DNA of 64,000 nt from Fodinibius salsisoli (GCF_026229185.1 NZ_JAGGJA010000002.1:248001-312000); one strand, 5' to 3'. Shown: positions 1 to 9,134, counted from the first letter of the stretch. A program made the numbers and translations. The notes: a model not told the origin generated them from the sequence alone.

Positions 1-261
1 AATCTGTTGACTATGCGTTTTATAGCCAACAAATGTAACTCGTAGTGTATAAGTGCCAGGTTCAATATTTTTGATTGCATAACGCCCCTCAACATTAGTA
101 GCTGCACCACGATTAGGTTCTACTAATAAAACATTTGCACCTGGGACTACTTCACCCGTTTCTTCGTCGGTAACCGTTCCTTCTATACTACCGCTTTGCG
201 CCCATAGTACCGGCACAAAAAAGAGTATAAAACATAAGGTCGATAGTAACTTTTTAAACAT
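1..261 (-). CDS. N-terminus of a TonB-dependent receptor-like or other outer-membrane protein (partial)
   Basis: Read on the minus strand from an ATG at 261, the frame stays open to the window edge (87 codons). It starts with a signal peptide (MFKKLLSTLCFILFF, cleavage after WAQ) followed by a carboxypeptidase-regulatory-like beta-sandwich: GSIEGTVTDEETGEVVPGA, then a GRYAIKNIEPGTYTL stretch and V-G-Y. This layout is known from SusC/RagA-type TonB-dependent receptors and related outer-membrane proteins, where the domain precedes the plug. The barrel lies outside the window, so the receptor call is an inference from the N-terminus only. Confidence 0.7.
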   Translation of the reverse strand, partial: MFKKLLSTLCFILFFVPVLWAQSGSIEGTVTDEETGEVVPGANVLLVEPNRGAATNVEGRYAIKNIEPGTYTLRVTFVGYKTHSQQI

Positions 262-490
262 GTATGCCCCCTTAAATTTATTTATATAGATTTGATACCC
301 ATTTTAAGACCTTTATCTTATTTTGTCTTAAAACCGATATATCCCTGAGGTAATTCTTCAAGGTTTATCTTTAAATAAATTTATAGGAGAGATAGTCAGC
401 GTTAAATCAAATTAAGATGAGAAGGGTAATAGTGTGACGAGAAGAGAAATAGTGTGATAAATCTACACGACCCAAACAAACCTTATTCCT
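262..490. other. Intergenic spacer between receptor-like gene and LytTR regulator
   Basis: An AT-rich spacer holding the upstream region of the minus-strand receptor-like gene. It includes a purine-rich stretch just before its ATG (GGGGGC at about 266-271). No gene or convincing hairpin was seen. Confidence 0.4.
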
Positions 491-1249
491 TCAACTAAAA
501 CGATCTAATAGCTCCTTGTAATTTCTACTCATCGTTAATTTTTCGCCGTTATCCATGACTACCTTATAATCCCCATGAAACCATTTTTCGAGTTCTTTTA
601 CCTTCTCGACATTGACAATTGTTGACCTGTGGATCCGGAAAAATAAGTTTGAATCCAATTTCTCTACCATATTGGTCATGGTCTCCCTGATTAAATGTTT
701 TTTTGAGGAGGTATGGATACGAACATAATTACCTGCTGCTTCTATCCAGACGATGTCTTCAGACTTGAGGAAAGAATAATGATCTGATGATTTTACCAGG
801 ATCCGCGACAAGGGCTCATCATTATGCACGAATTTCAGCAGCTGATCCACCTTTTCATCTATATTAGATTGCGCTTCCCGAGCTATAATATTCTTGACAC
901 GTCCTAAGGCTTCATTAAACCGACTTTTACTGAAGGGTTTCATCAGATAATCCAGGGCATGAACTTCAAAGGCTTTCAGCGCATATTCATTATAAGCTGT
1001 CACAAAAATCGTAGCCGGCATCAGGTCGGTTTCAATATGTTGAAGCACCTCAAATCCATTAATTTCAGGCATCTGGATGTCCAGAAACAGAAGATCCGGA
1101 TTCTTTTCATGTATCTGTTCAATTGCTTCCACACCATTTTTACAAACCGCTGTTATATCAATCTCTTTGTCTTCTTTAAGCAGTTTTTCCAATCGTCTGC
1201 AAGCGAGAAGTTCATCATCTACGATGATCGTTCTTATTTGGCTCTCCAT
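491..1249 (-). CDS. LytTR-family response regulator
   Basis: 252 residues. The N-terminal receiver domain (about 5-125) has the acidic pair D11/D12, phospho-acceptor D57 in LLFLDIQMPE, T84 in FVTAYN and K104 in LMKPF. A LytTR DNA-binding domain (about 145-250) follows, with the typical FFRIHRSTIVN motif. It is the last gene of a minus-strand operon behind a LytS-type kinase (gap 11 bp) and a kinase-like protein, so it is probably the output of that system. The family binds direct repeats in promoters; the target is not shown by the sequence. All key residues are present. Confidence 0.93.
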   Translation of the reverse strand: MESQIRTIIVDDELLACRRLEKLLKEDKEIDITAVCKNGVEAIEQIHEKNPDLLFLDIQMPEINGFEVLQHIETDLMPATIFVTAYNEYALKAFEVHALDYLMKPFSKSRFNEALGRVKNIIAREAQSNIDEKVDQLLKFVHNDEPLSRILVKSSDHYSFLKSEDIVWIEAAGNYVRIHTSSKKHLIRETMTNMVEKLDSNLFFRIHRSTIVNVEKVKELEKWFHGDYKVVMDNGEKLTMSRNYKELLDRFS

Positions 1250-1260
1250 AATACTATCGG

Positions 1261-2361
1261 TTATTTCTCATTTTTTTTGAACGGAAATTCGATATACACT
1301 TTTAAGCCTCCGAGTGGGGAGTCCATGAGCTCGAACGTTGAATTGTGATACAGTTGGTTTAATCGCTGTTTAATATTTTCAAGCCCGATACCATCGACGT
1401 TAACTGAATTTTCCAACCCCGGACCATCGTCTTCAACAGCTATACTCAGCAATCCATTCTGTTTTTGGGCTGAAATCCGAATCTTCCCCGGCTGCATCTT
1501 ATGAGATATACCGTGTTTTACGGCATTTTCAACTAATGGTTGCAGTAAGAAACTGGGCACCAATCCATGGAGCGTATCCTCATCAATTTCCTTTTCTATA
1601 TGTAAACGATCGCTGAACCGGGTTTTCTCAATCTCAAGATAAGTGCCGGTAAATTCAAGTTCGTCCACCAGCGGTACCTGCTGATCATCTACTCGGTTAA
1701 TTGAGGTTCTTAAAAAACGTTTGAGTAATTTCAGTACCCTTCTGGCTTTAGTTGGTGCTTCATAAATTAGCGAATTGATACTATGAAGTGTATTAAATAA
1801 GAAATGAGGATGTAGCTGGACCTTTAGAATGTGCAGGCGTATGGAGGCAAGTTCTGCCTCCAAATGGGCATTCCTGAGCTGCCGTTCTCTATAGCGCTCA
1901 TAATATCTCCTGGAATAGTAGGCTCCAATAATTAACCAATATCCAAAAGGATCTACCATGCCTAGCCAGTTCATAATCACCGGCACAGATTCCATGAAAC
2001 TCGTCAAGCTCCATTCTACCTTCTGGTAGACCATTGTAATAACGAGCCGAAATAGTACGGCATGCACCGGTACCAAAAGAAGACTAAAAAAAAGATGCAC
2101 GCCAATGTGTTTGTAAAACCTCCCTTTCAAAGGAAATTTATTGACCAATATAATGATCAAAGGGGCAAAGGCTGCAAGGCCACCCCATATAAGGAACGAA
2201 CGTAAAACAATATAGCCTATTTCCAGTTCCAGATCGTTTCTTAGATAAAAGAGATACGTTTTACTAATAGTGGTTAGAAACAAAAAAAGCCAGACAACAA
2301 CGGCTAAGCCCAACAGGAGCCGTTCTTCTTTTAATTTTTGATAAATCTTCGCCAGCTTCAT
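1261..2361 (-). CDS. LytS/YehU-type sensor histidine kinase
   Basis: 366 residues. Several hydrophobic segments fill residues 15-150 (about four membrane spans). The His_kinase domain follows with phospho-acceptor H186 in QLHPHFLFNTLHS, then an ATPase domain with the N-box LVENAVKHG (N279) and a G-box DDGPGL followed by GIGLENIKQRL. The enzyme should autophosphorylate and pass phosphate to the LytTR regulator encoded 11 bp downstream. It lies 3 bp after a degenerate paralogue (2365-3492), so translation is probably coupled. The family is known; the signal sensed is unknown. Confidence 0.92.
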   Translation of the reverse strand: MKLAKIYQKLKEERLLLGLAVVVWLFLFLTTISKTYLFYLRNDLELEIGYIVLRSFLIWGGLAAFAPLIIILVNKFPLKGRFYKHIGVHLFFSLLLVPVHAVLFRLVITMVYQKVEWSLTSFMESVPVIMNWLGMVDPFGYWLIIGAYYSRRYYERYRERQLRNAHLEAELASIRLHILKVQLHPHFLFNTLHSINSLIYEAPTKARRVLKLLKRFLRTSINRVDDQQVPLVDELEFTGTYLEIEKTRFSDRLHIEKEIDEDTLHGLVPSFLLQPLVENAVKHGISHKMQPGKIRISAQKQNGLLSIAVEDDGPGLENSVNVDGIGLENIKQRLNQLYHNSTFELMDSPLGGLKVYIEFPFKKNEK

Positions 2362-2364
2362 TAT

Positions 2365-3492
2365 TTATAATCCGTTAGCGTTGGTCAAAAACATCGTCTC
2401 ATAATCATTCTGCACTTTTTTTAAAGGCAATATTACCGATACACGAATTTCATTACTCAGCCCCTTGGTTGTAAGTTGAACTTCTTTTCCATATTCCTTT
2501 TCCAGCCGACCCATGACCTCCGTTATACCTGTTACTTGCAATAAATCGGCCATCGGTCCTGCTAATATACCTTTCCCTTTAATCACCGCCTCTAACTGAA
2601 CCTCATCTCCCAACTGGTATGCATTATAACTTATTTCGGTAATAGTACCAGCAGTATGCTTTATGGTTCGTGCAACCTCTTCCAATAAGGGAATGAGTAC
2701 TAAAAACGGGGGTATCAGGTCGTCAAAGCATTCTTGGTCAATATTCGTTTTAATTTGGATATCATGCCCCAACCTTTTTTGCAGTAGACTGGCATAAAGA
2801 AAATAAGATCTTAAATCTTCCCGGATGGTCACTTGTTCTCGCTCTATGTTAGCTAACATAATTCGCAATAGATCACTAAAATCGGTAAGAACTTTTTCAG
2901 CTTCTTCCTTACTTGTATCCAAACTTTTGTTAACCAATTCTATACTGTTAAGCAGAAAATCTGGCTGTACCTGATTTAAAATAGCATGAAATTTAGCTTT
3001 GTTTAATTTGGCTTTTAGCAGAGGTTCCTCAAGCTCGATCTCCTTATTTTTTCGGTAAAAGTCTATGCTATAAACCACTAATAAAACGCCCGCATAAAGC
3101 ATTACCCTCATATCAAGAAATCCTAAAAAATCCCTTTTTAAATATGACCAGCCAAATGTTATATCAAAATAATGGGAAACGGTGTAGCTTTGTACCAGGC
3201 AGTGTAAACTAAACAGGATGACCGCTGCTACTAAATGGATCCCCATGCTGGTATATAGCGTCTGCTTCTTGAAACGATAGGTTCGGGCTAACCAGATGAG
3301 TATGGGTGTGGAAACAATCCAGGGGATAATGCACCAAAATTCAAATATGATGGCATCAATGACTCCTATAGGAGTACCCTCCTGAAAAAATGAGAATAGA
3401 GTCATCAGTGAGATTAACAGGATGACAATGCCCCAGATCCCCCCTACCATCAACAGCTTAAGTGCCTTTTTTTTCAGAGATAGAACCTCCAT
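2365..3492 (-). CDS. Degenerate LytS-like histidine kinase (probable pseudokinase)
   Basis: 375 residues with hydrophobic membrane segments in about 12-145 and a C-terminal half that aligns by eye with the active kinase next door. The key residues are lost. The phospho-acceptor motif reads VQPDFLLNSIELVN, with D178 (codon at 2959-2961) instead of His. The N-box region reads LIPLLEEVARTIKHT, without the Asn that coordinates Mg-ATP. The G-box aspartate is also missing (IKGKGILAG). The reading frame is intact over the full family length, so this is a maintained protein and not a decaying gene. First gene of the operon with kinase and regulator; it may be a sensory partner or allosteric subunit (inference). 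Confidence 0.8.
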   Translation of the reverse strand: MEVLSLKKKALKLLMVGGIWGIVILLISLMTLFSFFQEGTPIGVIDAIIFEFWCIIPWIVSTPILIWLARTYRFKKQTLYTSMGIHLVAAVILFSLHCLVQSYTVSHYFDITFGWSYLKRDFLGFLDMRVMLYAGVLLVVYSIDFYRKNKEIELEEPLLKAKLNKAKFHAILNQVQPDFLLNSIELVNKSLDTSKEEAEKVLTDFSDLLRIMLANIEREQVTIREDLRSYFLYASLLQKRLGHDIQIKTNIDQECFDDLIPPFLVLIPLLEEVARTIKHTAGTITEISYNAYQLGDEVQLEAVIKGKGILAGPMADLLQVTGITEVMGRLEKEYGKEVQLTTKGLSNEIRVSVILPLKKVQNDYETMFLTNANGL

Positions 3493-3701
3493 TATAATCT
3501 TTTTTCGGTGGCTGCATATAGCATTAAAGAAACGATATATTGCAATGTACGCAGCTTTTATATCACCTGCTCGTTACGATAATTTATTGATAATAAATTT
3601 ATAAGTTACCATTTAGAAAAATTAAAAAAGGCGGAGGGGTTGTGGATCGCTTAACTATGTGGCCAAGTGGATATAACCGGGACAGGCCGTTTTAAAAAGT
3701 A

Positions 3702-4385
3702 TCACGATTGTGTCTTAAAAATTTCAGGCACTGAAAACTCGATATACGAAATAGTTCGTCCTTTTTTTAAATGCTTTTTCTCAAAATAGGTTTTGTGGGT
3801 AAGCAGTGGGTCATCAGGGCGTTCATCATAGATATTTTCTACGATATCCAATGTTTTACATCCTGTTTCTTTAACGGCCCATTGGGTATAGGAAAACAGC
3901 TGATTGCTATCCGTTTTTAATCGAATTCTTCCATTCGGAACCAATACTTTTTGATAGATGGCCAAAAATTTTGGGGAGGTAAGCCGCTTATTACGATCAC
4001 TTCCTTTGGGATATGGATCGGGAAATGTAATCCAAATATCATGTACTTCCCCGGGATCGAAGTATTCATCCAGATGATCAATATACGTCCTTAAAAAATG
4101 TACATTGGCACGCTTTTTCTTCAACGCCTTACTCGCTCCTTTCCAGATCCGGGCGCCCTTGATGTCAATGCCTATAATGTTCTTCTCCGGATACCGATCG
4201 CTTAATTCCAGGGTATACTCTCCCTTTCCACAGGCAAGCTCTAACGTTATAGGGTGATCATTTTCGAAAACATCGGTATTCCATCTGCCCCTCGGCTTTT
4301 GTACTTCCCCCGATTGAAAATCGGTATACTCGGAAACATTCTGAAAAGCCGCTATATCTTGAAATCGATCAAGCTTTTTTCCCAT
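3702..4385 (-). CDS. trmB: tRNA (guanine-N7-)-methyltransferase
   Basis: 227 residues, normal for TrmB. The SAM-binding motif LELACGKGEYTLE is at about 48-60 and the family signature FPDPYPKGSDRNKRL at 121-135. The enzyme methylates G46 in the variable loop of tRNAs to m7G in the cytosol. It follows pdxH by 20 bp on the same strand and is probably the last gene of a three-gene transcript. Confidence 0.95.
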   Translation of the reverse strand: MGKKLDRFQDIAAFQNVSEYTDFQSGEVQKPRGRWNTDVFENDHPITLELACGKGEYTLELSDRYPEKNIIGIDIKGARIWKGASKALKKKRANVHFLRTYIDHLDEYFDPGEVHDIWITFPDPYPKGSDRNKRLTSPKFLAIYQKVLVPNGRIRLKTDSNQLFSYTQWAVKETGCKTLDIVENIYDERPDDPLLTHKTYFEKKHLKKGRTISYIEFSVPEIFKTQS

Positions 4386-4405
4386 TACTTACTTCAAAAT
4401 AATGA

Positions 4406-5065
4406 TTAGGGTGAAAGTCTAAATATATTCCAGTCGTCGCCCTTCTTCTCATAACATATGCGATCGTGCAGCCGTCCAGTACGTCCCTGCCAAAATTCGA
4501 TGCGCTGTGGTTTAAGTCTAAAACCGCCCCAAAAGTCGGGCAATGGAATTTCCTTGTCCTCGAACCGTTCTTTAACAGCCCTAAATTGCTTTTCCAGTTC
4601 TGATCGGGACGCCACTTCAGCACTCTGTTTTGAAGCCCAGGCTCCAAGCTGGCTCAGGCGCGGCCGCTGGTGGAAATAGACTTCCGACTCTTCTTGGCTT
4701 AATTTTTCTACCCTCCCTTCTATTCGCACCTGCCGCTCGAGAGGTGCCCAATAAAAGCAGAGCGCAGCATGGGGATTTTCCTGTAGCTCTCTTCCTTTAC
4801 GGCTTTCATAATTGGTATAAAAACGGAAGCCCTGCTTATCAATGCCTTTGAGCAGTACAATACGAGAAGAAGGGATGCCCTCTTCAGTAGCTGTTGATAA
4901 GCTCATGGCATTAGCATCAAGCAGATCGGACGATAGTGCCTGTTCAAACCACTCTGCAAACTGTTTTATAGGATCATCCCGGACGACAGACTCCAGAAGC
5001 TCTTCTCTGGCAAAATCGCGCCGAATTTGCTCGATACGTTCCTGCTTGTCTGAACTATCCGGCAT
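4406..5065 (-). CDS. pdxH: Pyridoxamine 5'-phosphate oxidase
   Basis: 219 residues from the ATG at 5065. The open frame continues upstream to 5179, but family homology begins at MPDSSDKQ, so the shorter start is chosen. Motifs of the FMN-dependent family are visible: PSSRIVLLKG, FYTNYESRKG, the CFYW segment with ERQVRIEG, and a C-terminal FWQGRTGRLHDR. The enzyme makes pyridoxal phosphate from PNP or PMP. The start overlaps the end of the upstream thioredoxin-like gene by 11 bp, which suggests translational coupling. Confidence 0.95.
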   Translation of the reverse strand: MPDSSDKQERIEQIRRDFAREELLESVVRDDPIKQFAEWFEQALSSDLLDANAMSLSTATEEGIPSSRIVLLKGIDKQGFRFYTNYESRKGRELQENPHAALCFYWAPLERQVRIEGRVEKLSQEESEVYFHQRPRLSQLGAWASKQSAEVASRSELEKQFRAVKERFEDKEIPLPDFWGGFRLKPQRIEFWQGRTGRLHDRICYEKKGDDWNIFRLSP

Positions 5066-5633
5066 ACTGGGGAGCTTTGCCCTTTTTCCACTTGATATTA
5101 CAGCCCATGCTCGGCTTCTGTTCATCTTTAACCTTTCCATCCAGCAGCAATTCAACAGCCTCTCGCAGATCATTGCCATTTACCGGCTTATCATTCCCGG
5201 GACGGCTATCATCAAACTGACCGCGATAAACCAACTTATCATTTTCATCGAAGAGAAACAGATCTGGCGTACAGGCAGCCCGGTATGCCTGGGCAACTTC
5301 TTGGCTTCCGTCATACAGGTATGGAAACGAAAATTGTTTTTCGCGGGCAAGGGCAGCCATTTTAACCGGACTGTCATCGGGATAATTCTCAACATCATTG
5401 GAGCTTATCGTCACGACTCCAATTCCCTTTTGTTGCAGGTCGCGTGCGGCAACTACGAACTCATCCAATATATGAAGCACATAGGGGCAGTGGTTACACA
5501 TAAAAACAACCAATAACCCTTTGGCATTGGCAAAATCCTGCAGCGAAACCAACTGGTTATTAACCGTATCAAATAGCTTAAAGTCAGGAGCTTGGGTACC
5601 AAGTTCCATCATGGTAGAAGGAGTCTCAGACAT
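5055..5633 (-). CDS. Thioredoxin-fold protein (AhpC/TSA-redoxin type)
   Basis: 192 residues with the pattern of cytosolic peroxiredoxin-like thioredoxins: GTQAPDF near the start, then C46-N-H-C49 in VVFMCNHCPYV, a cis-Pro region around AACTPD, and FDENDKLVYRGQFDD. No signal peptide is seen, unlike ResA/TlpA proteins. The CNHCPYV form is typical of a widespread family of thiol-disulfide proteins of unclear substrate. First gene of the pdxH-trmB unit, overlapping pdxH by 11 bp. Confidence 0.85.
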   Translation of the reverse strand: MSETPSTMMELGTQAPDFKLFDTVNNQLVSLQDFANAKGLLVVFMCNHCPYVLHILDEFVVAARDLQQKGIGVVTISSNDVENYPDDSPVKMAALAREKQFSFPYLYDGSQEVAQAYRAACTPDLFLFDENDKLVYRGQFDDSRPGNDKPVNGNDLREAVELLLDGKVKDEQKPSMGCNIKWKKGKAPQYAG

Positions 5634-5904
5634 AGGTAAAAAGTCTTTGTTAATATTAATTGGTTAGAAGGTACAAAAAATTCTGTTGTTCAGTTCCCTG
5701 AATATATAAAATGAACCATACCTTTAAAATAATGATCGCTGCCCTTTTTGAGGGTTACTTGAATATTCTGCCACAACTATTGTCTTATCACCACAATTAC
5801 TATACAAAGAAATTTATTTAACCTGATATTAACCATGTTAACGGCATAAGTTGTTACCGGATATGATCAACCATCATCGAACCTAACTTAAAAAGACGCT
5901 AAAT

Positions 5905-6516
5905 ATGGATTTACATATTCCCAGGCTACTAACCTTTTGTCAACGACTGCTACTGAGCATAATCATCTTTCCACTGGTGCTCTCGGCTCAACCACAAAAA
6001 GATAAAGGCGAACAAGCTGGCAGCTATCCTGAAATATCCCGGAATATAGACCCTGCACCGGCTGGTCCTTCCTCATATTTTTCATGCAGCAGCGATACCG
6101 TTCGTAATCAATTTAATTTCTGGATAGGCGAGTGGAACGTTTTCGTGGATGGAGAGAAAACTGCGGTAAGCCATATTGAGCGAACCCTTGACGGCTGTAT
6201 GATTTTGGAGAACTACCGGAATTTGAAAAACGGTTTTGCCGGGAAAAGCATGAACTTTTATGATCCTAAACGGCAAGAGTGGATACAGATATGGACCGAC
6301 AATCAAGGTAACGTAAGCCGATACCGTGGGAACCAAGAAGACGGTAACATGTATTTTTCAGGAATAAACACGCTCAGAGATGGCACACAAACCAAGGTAC
6401 GAATGGAATTTATTCCCCGAAAAGATGGTAGCGTCCGACAAATTTATGAACAATCTACCGACGGCGGCTCGACCTGGGAAACACTCTTTGATGGCATCTA
6501 TCGATCTCAAAAATAG
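5905..6516 (+). CDS. Exported DUF1579-like protein
   Basis: 203 residues. A hydrophobic segment at about 10-28 ending in VLSAQPQ looks like a signal peptide. The mature part starts with RNQFNFWIGEWNV, a hallmark of DUF1579-like domains, followed by HIERTLDGCMILENY and a run of antiparallel-strand patterns (NFYDPKRQEWIQIW). Such domains have a calycin-like barrel and no established function. Monocistronic by appearance. Confidence 0.7.
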   Translation: MDLHIPRLLTFCQRLLLSIIIFPLVLSAQPQKDKGEQAGSYPEISRNIDPAPAGPSSYFSCSSDTVRNQFNFWIGEWNVFVDGEKTAVSHIERTLDGCMILENYRNLKNGFAGKSMNFYDPKRQEWIQIWTDNQGNVSRYRGNQEDGNMYFSGINTLRDGTQTKVRMEFIPRKDGSVRQIYEQSTDGGSTWETLFDGIYRSQK

Positions 6517-6652
6517 TTATCAGACTTTAAGGTTTAGATCTTTTTTAGTTACACCTATACTAGTTCGCAGAATATTGGCTGACGCCTTAGCTCATTTGCC
6601 GTTTAATTGATATAATTATAAAAAGGATAGTTAAGATATTTACAAGCCGATC

Positions 6653-7489
6653 ATGGGCCTCAAAGACTCAAATTCCTTAACAACTTTCTTTTTGCCCGAT
6701 AATTTCAAGACGGTAAGAAGACAGGTTTATTGGTTTTGTGGTTTCTGGTTTTTCATAGCCATCCTTGAATTTGGTCAGGATTATATTAGTGCGATACTCA
6801 ACGGCAACGCCTTCATCGTTGTAGAATCTTTATCCTACAAGCTATTCTGGTTGTTGTTCATTCCACTTTCGTTAGCCCTCAATTACAGCTTTACAAAAGC
6901 AGATAAATTCTTTCCGGGCTTACAACCCTTTGTCTTTAAACTGATACTAATACTTTTCATCACATCAATTCATCTCATCTTATTTTCCTTTATTCTTTTT
7001 GGAATCTCAAACCTCATCCATGAAGATCCAGTTACGCTGATGTACCTGATCTATGAAAAACTATCGACCCGCCTTTATCTCGCCCTCTCCATTTACTTTT
7101 CGTTATCAGTATTTTCTTTTGTAATTAGGCGTATAAAACCTCAGGGAAAAGCGGATCAAAAGATTGCCTCAAAAACCATTACAGTTAAAAATGGCAAGAG
7201 TTCCAAGATTGTGGACATTGTCGATATCAAATGGATTGCCTCTGATGGTGCCTATCTTGACATTCATACAACCGATAAAAAATATATAGTGCTCGACAGC
7301 CTGAAAAATATCATTAAAACCCTGCCTGAAAATTTTAAACGCATTCATAGATCAACCATTGTAAATATGGATAACATCAAAGAGTTAAAATCCCGCGGCA
7401 ATGGTGACTACGATGTAATAATGGATGACGATCGGTTGCTTCGGCTCAGCAGAAACTACAGGAAACAGCTGAAGGGGGACCTTCTGTAG
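6653..7489 (+). CDS. Membrane-anchored LytTR transcriptional regulator
   Basis: 278 residues. About four hydrophobic spans occupy residues 20-162, then a basic linker, then a LytTR DNA-binding domain from about 175 with ILKW-like DIKWIASDGAYLDI and NFKRIHRSTIVNMDNI. It has no receiver domain and no kinase is adjacent, so it is a one-component membrane regulator. Its DNA-binding motif resembles that of the response regulator at 491-1249. The gene at 7616 follows in the same direction and could be co-regulated (inference). Confidence 0.85.
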   Translation: MGLKDSNSLTTFFLPDNFKTVRRQVYWFCGFWFFIAILEFGQDYISAILNGNAFIVVESLSYKLFWLLFIPLSLALNYSFTKADKFFPGLQPFVFKLILILFITSIHLILFSFILFGISNLIHEDPVTLMYLIYEKLSTRLYLALSIYFSLSVFSFVIRRIKPQGKADQKIASKTITVKNGKSSKIVDIVDIKWIASDGAYLDIHTTDKKYIVLDSLKNIIKTLPENFKRIHRSTIVNMDNIKELKSRGNGDYDVIMDDDRLLRLSRNYRKQLKGDLL

Positions 7490-7615
7490 CATTCTTACTC
7501 ACCTCATGCGATAAATAACTCAGCTTATATAATTCACTTCCCGCAGCCCCACCGAATTGTGTACATTTTGGAAGAAGAGCATATTTCGTTACAAGAAAAA
7601 ATTAACCTTTGTCCC

Positions 7616-8251
7616 ATGTATACTCTCAGAACAATCCTTCCTTTATTACTTGTACTTCTCCATTCTCATTTCGGGCTTGCACAAGAAAAATCAATACAGA
7701 ATGCAGAACTGGTTGGTGGACCATGCGAGGGATGTGAAGCTGTTTTAGACTTCGGAAACGGAGAACTTTCAGCAACCGACACACTGCCCGGATTTGAAGA
7801 GAATAAACCCAAACTAAAAATAACCGGCACCATCTATAAAAATGATGGTGAGACCCCCGCCGAAGGGGTAATCCTGTTTATTCATCACACCAATCGAGAG
7901 GGCATTTACCCTACCCGTGGTGATGCAAAAGGCTGGGAACGGGGATACGGCTACATCCATGGATGGATAAAGACCGGGACTGATGGCCGATATACCTTCT
8001 ATACATTTAAGCCCGGATCCTACAGTCAGAACCCAGCACACATTCATCCAATTATTCTCGAACCCAACGGTAAGTATTATTGGCTCAGCAGCTATCTTTT
8101 TGACGACGATCCGCTACTTTCGGATGAAGAGAGAAATAATAAATCGCCCAGAGGCGGAAGCAACGGCATTTTGTCGCTAAAGAAAGAATCCGGAATATGG
8201 GTTGGCCGAAGGGATTATACTCTGGGCAAGAATATTCCGAATTATGAATAA
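7616..8251 (+). CDS. Exported intradiol ring-cleavage dioxygenase-like protein
   Basis: 211 residues from the ATG at 7616, which places a signal peptide at the N-terminus (LPLLLVLLHSHFGLAQ). A GTG at 7559 would bury it. The core has the beta-sandwich pattern of protocatechuate-dioxygenase-like proteins: ITGTIYKNDGETPAEGVIL, then GWIKTGTDGRYTFYTFKPGSY and AHIHPII. Candidate Fe ligands are the tyrosines and the H-x-H in the last motif. Such secreted members are common in Bacteroidetes; the substrate is unknown and true dioxygenase activity is not shown. Confidence 0.72.
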   Translation: MYTLRTILPLLLVLLHSHFGLAQEKSIQNAELVGGPCEGCEAVLDFGNGELSATDTLPGFEENKPKLKITGTIYKNDGETPAEGVILFIHHTNREGIYPTRGDAKGWERGYGYIHGWIKTGTDGRYTFYTFKPGSYSQNPAHIHPIILEPNGKYYWLSSYLFDDDPLLSDEERNNKSPRGGSNGILSLKKESGIWVGRRDYTLGKNIPNYE

Positions 8252-8378
8252 TTTTCTCTCTTCGTTGCCTACAGTCGGTTGGCTATACCTGCTATCTATT
8301 TAAGATGTTGCACTGATAAACCCGCGGAAATAGGTGCGTTTTTTTACAATGTATTGTATCATAGGTGATATAAAATAC

Positions 8379-8407
8379 TAAAGTTAATTTGCATGGAATT
8401 AACTTTA
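8379..8407. promoter_or_regulatory. Perfect 11-7-11 inverted repeat
   Basis: TAAAGTTAATT (8379-8389) and its exact reverse complement AATTAACTTTA (8397-8407) are separated by 7 bases. No T-run follows on either side, so it is not a typical terminator. It lies 142 bp before the Crp/Fnr-type gene in a 298 bp gene-free stretch and could be an operator or a structured leader. This spacer holds no other feature that I can support. Confidence 0.5.
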
Positions 8408-8549
8408 GCCAAGACAAAATAACAGCAAGTAGGCTCTTCGATTTAATTTAGTAGTGTTTTTGAAGTTATGGGGCTTTAACTGCGCTACTTTTTTTATTCA
8501 ACCCGTTACCTGCAAGGCTGAAACACCAATAGTACACAAAAATTGAGTA

Positions 8550-9134
8550 ATGAGTAAAAATCAATTAATAGATTATGTACAGAACTTCGTTTCATTAGAA
8601 GATGATGAAGCTGAACAATTTGTGTCTGCCTTTGAAGAGGTCAAAGTAAAAAAGAGACAATTCATTGTGCAGCCTAATTTTACCAACAGGCACCGGTCAT
8701 TTGTAGTAAAGGGAGCGTTCAGAAGCTATGCAATAGCAAATGATGGACAAGAACACACCCTTCAATTTGCCATAGAAAATTGGTGGATATCAGATTTTAA
8801 TAGCTACATATACCAACATCCCGCAACTCTTTTCATAGTTGCATTAGAAGACAGTACGATCTTACAAATTGAATACAATACAGAGCAAGAACTTAAAAAA
8901 GCCAATCATAAGTTTGAGACATTTTTTAGAATAATGGCTGAAAAGGGACTTGCCTTTGAACACCGAAGAATCCTTTTCAACCTGACCCATTCTGCAGAAG
9001 CACGCTATGAGAGTTTTTTATCAAACTTCCCCAACTTTGTTCAGCGGGTACCACAATACGCATTAGCTTCCTACCTGGGAATGACAACGGAATATTTGTC
9101 CAGAATCAGAAATAATAGAACCGACAAAAGTTAA
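8550..9134 (+). CDS. Crp/Fnr-family transcriptional regulator
   Basis: 194 residues. The cyclic-nucleotide-binding-like beta-barrel spans about 20-125 (GAFRSYAIANDGQEHTLQF, ENWWISD), then a long dimerisation helix and a short HTH (VPQYALASYLGMTTEYLSRIR). The form matches the Bacteroidetes Crp/Fnr proteins with no Fe-S cysteines and no classical cAMP residues, so the ligand is unknown. Two small genes follow in the same direction, and a perfect palindrome with Crp-like half sites lies between (9201-9214). Confidence 0.88.
   Translation: MSKNQLIDYVQNFVSLEDDEAEQFVSAFEEVKVKKRQFIVQPNFTNRHRSFVVKGAFRSYAIANDGQEHTLQFAIENWWISDFNSYIYQHPATLFIVALEDSTILQIEYNTEQELKKANHKFETFFRIMAEKGLAFEHRRILFNLTHSAEARYESFLSNFPNFVQRVPQYALASYLGMTTEYLSRIRNNRTDKS

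Noticed and set aside
5180-5398. Minus-strand frame of 72 codons inside the thioredoxin-like gene
   Set aside because: It overlaps a well-supported gene in another frame and has no family resemblance.
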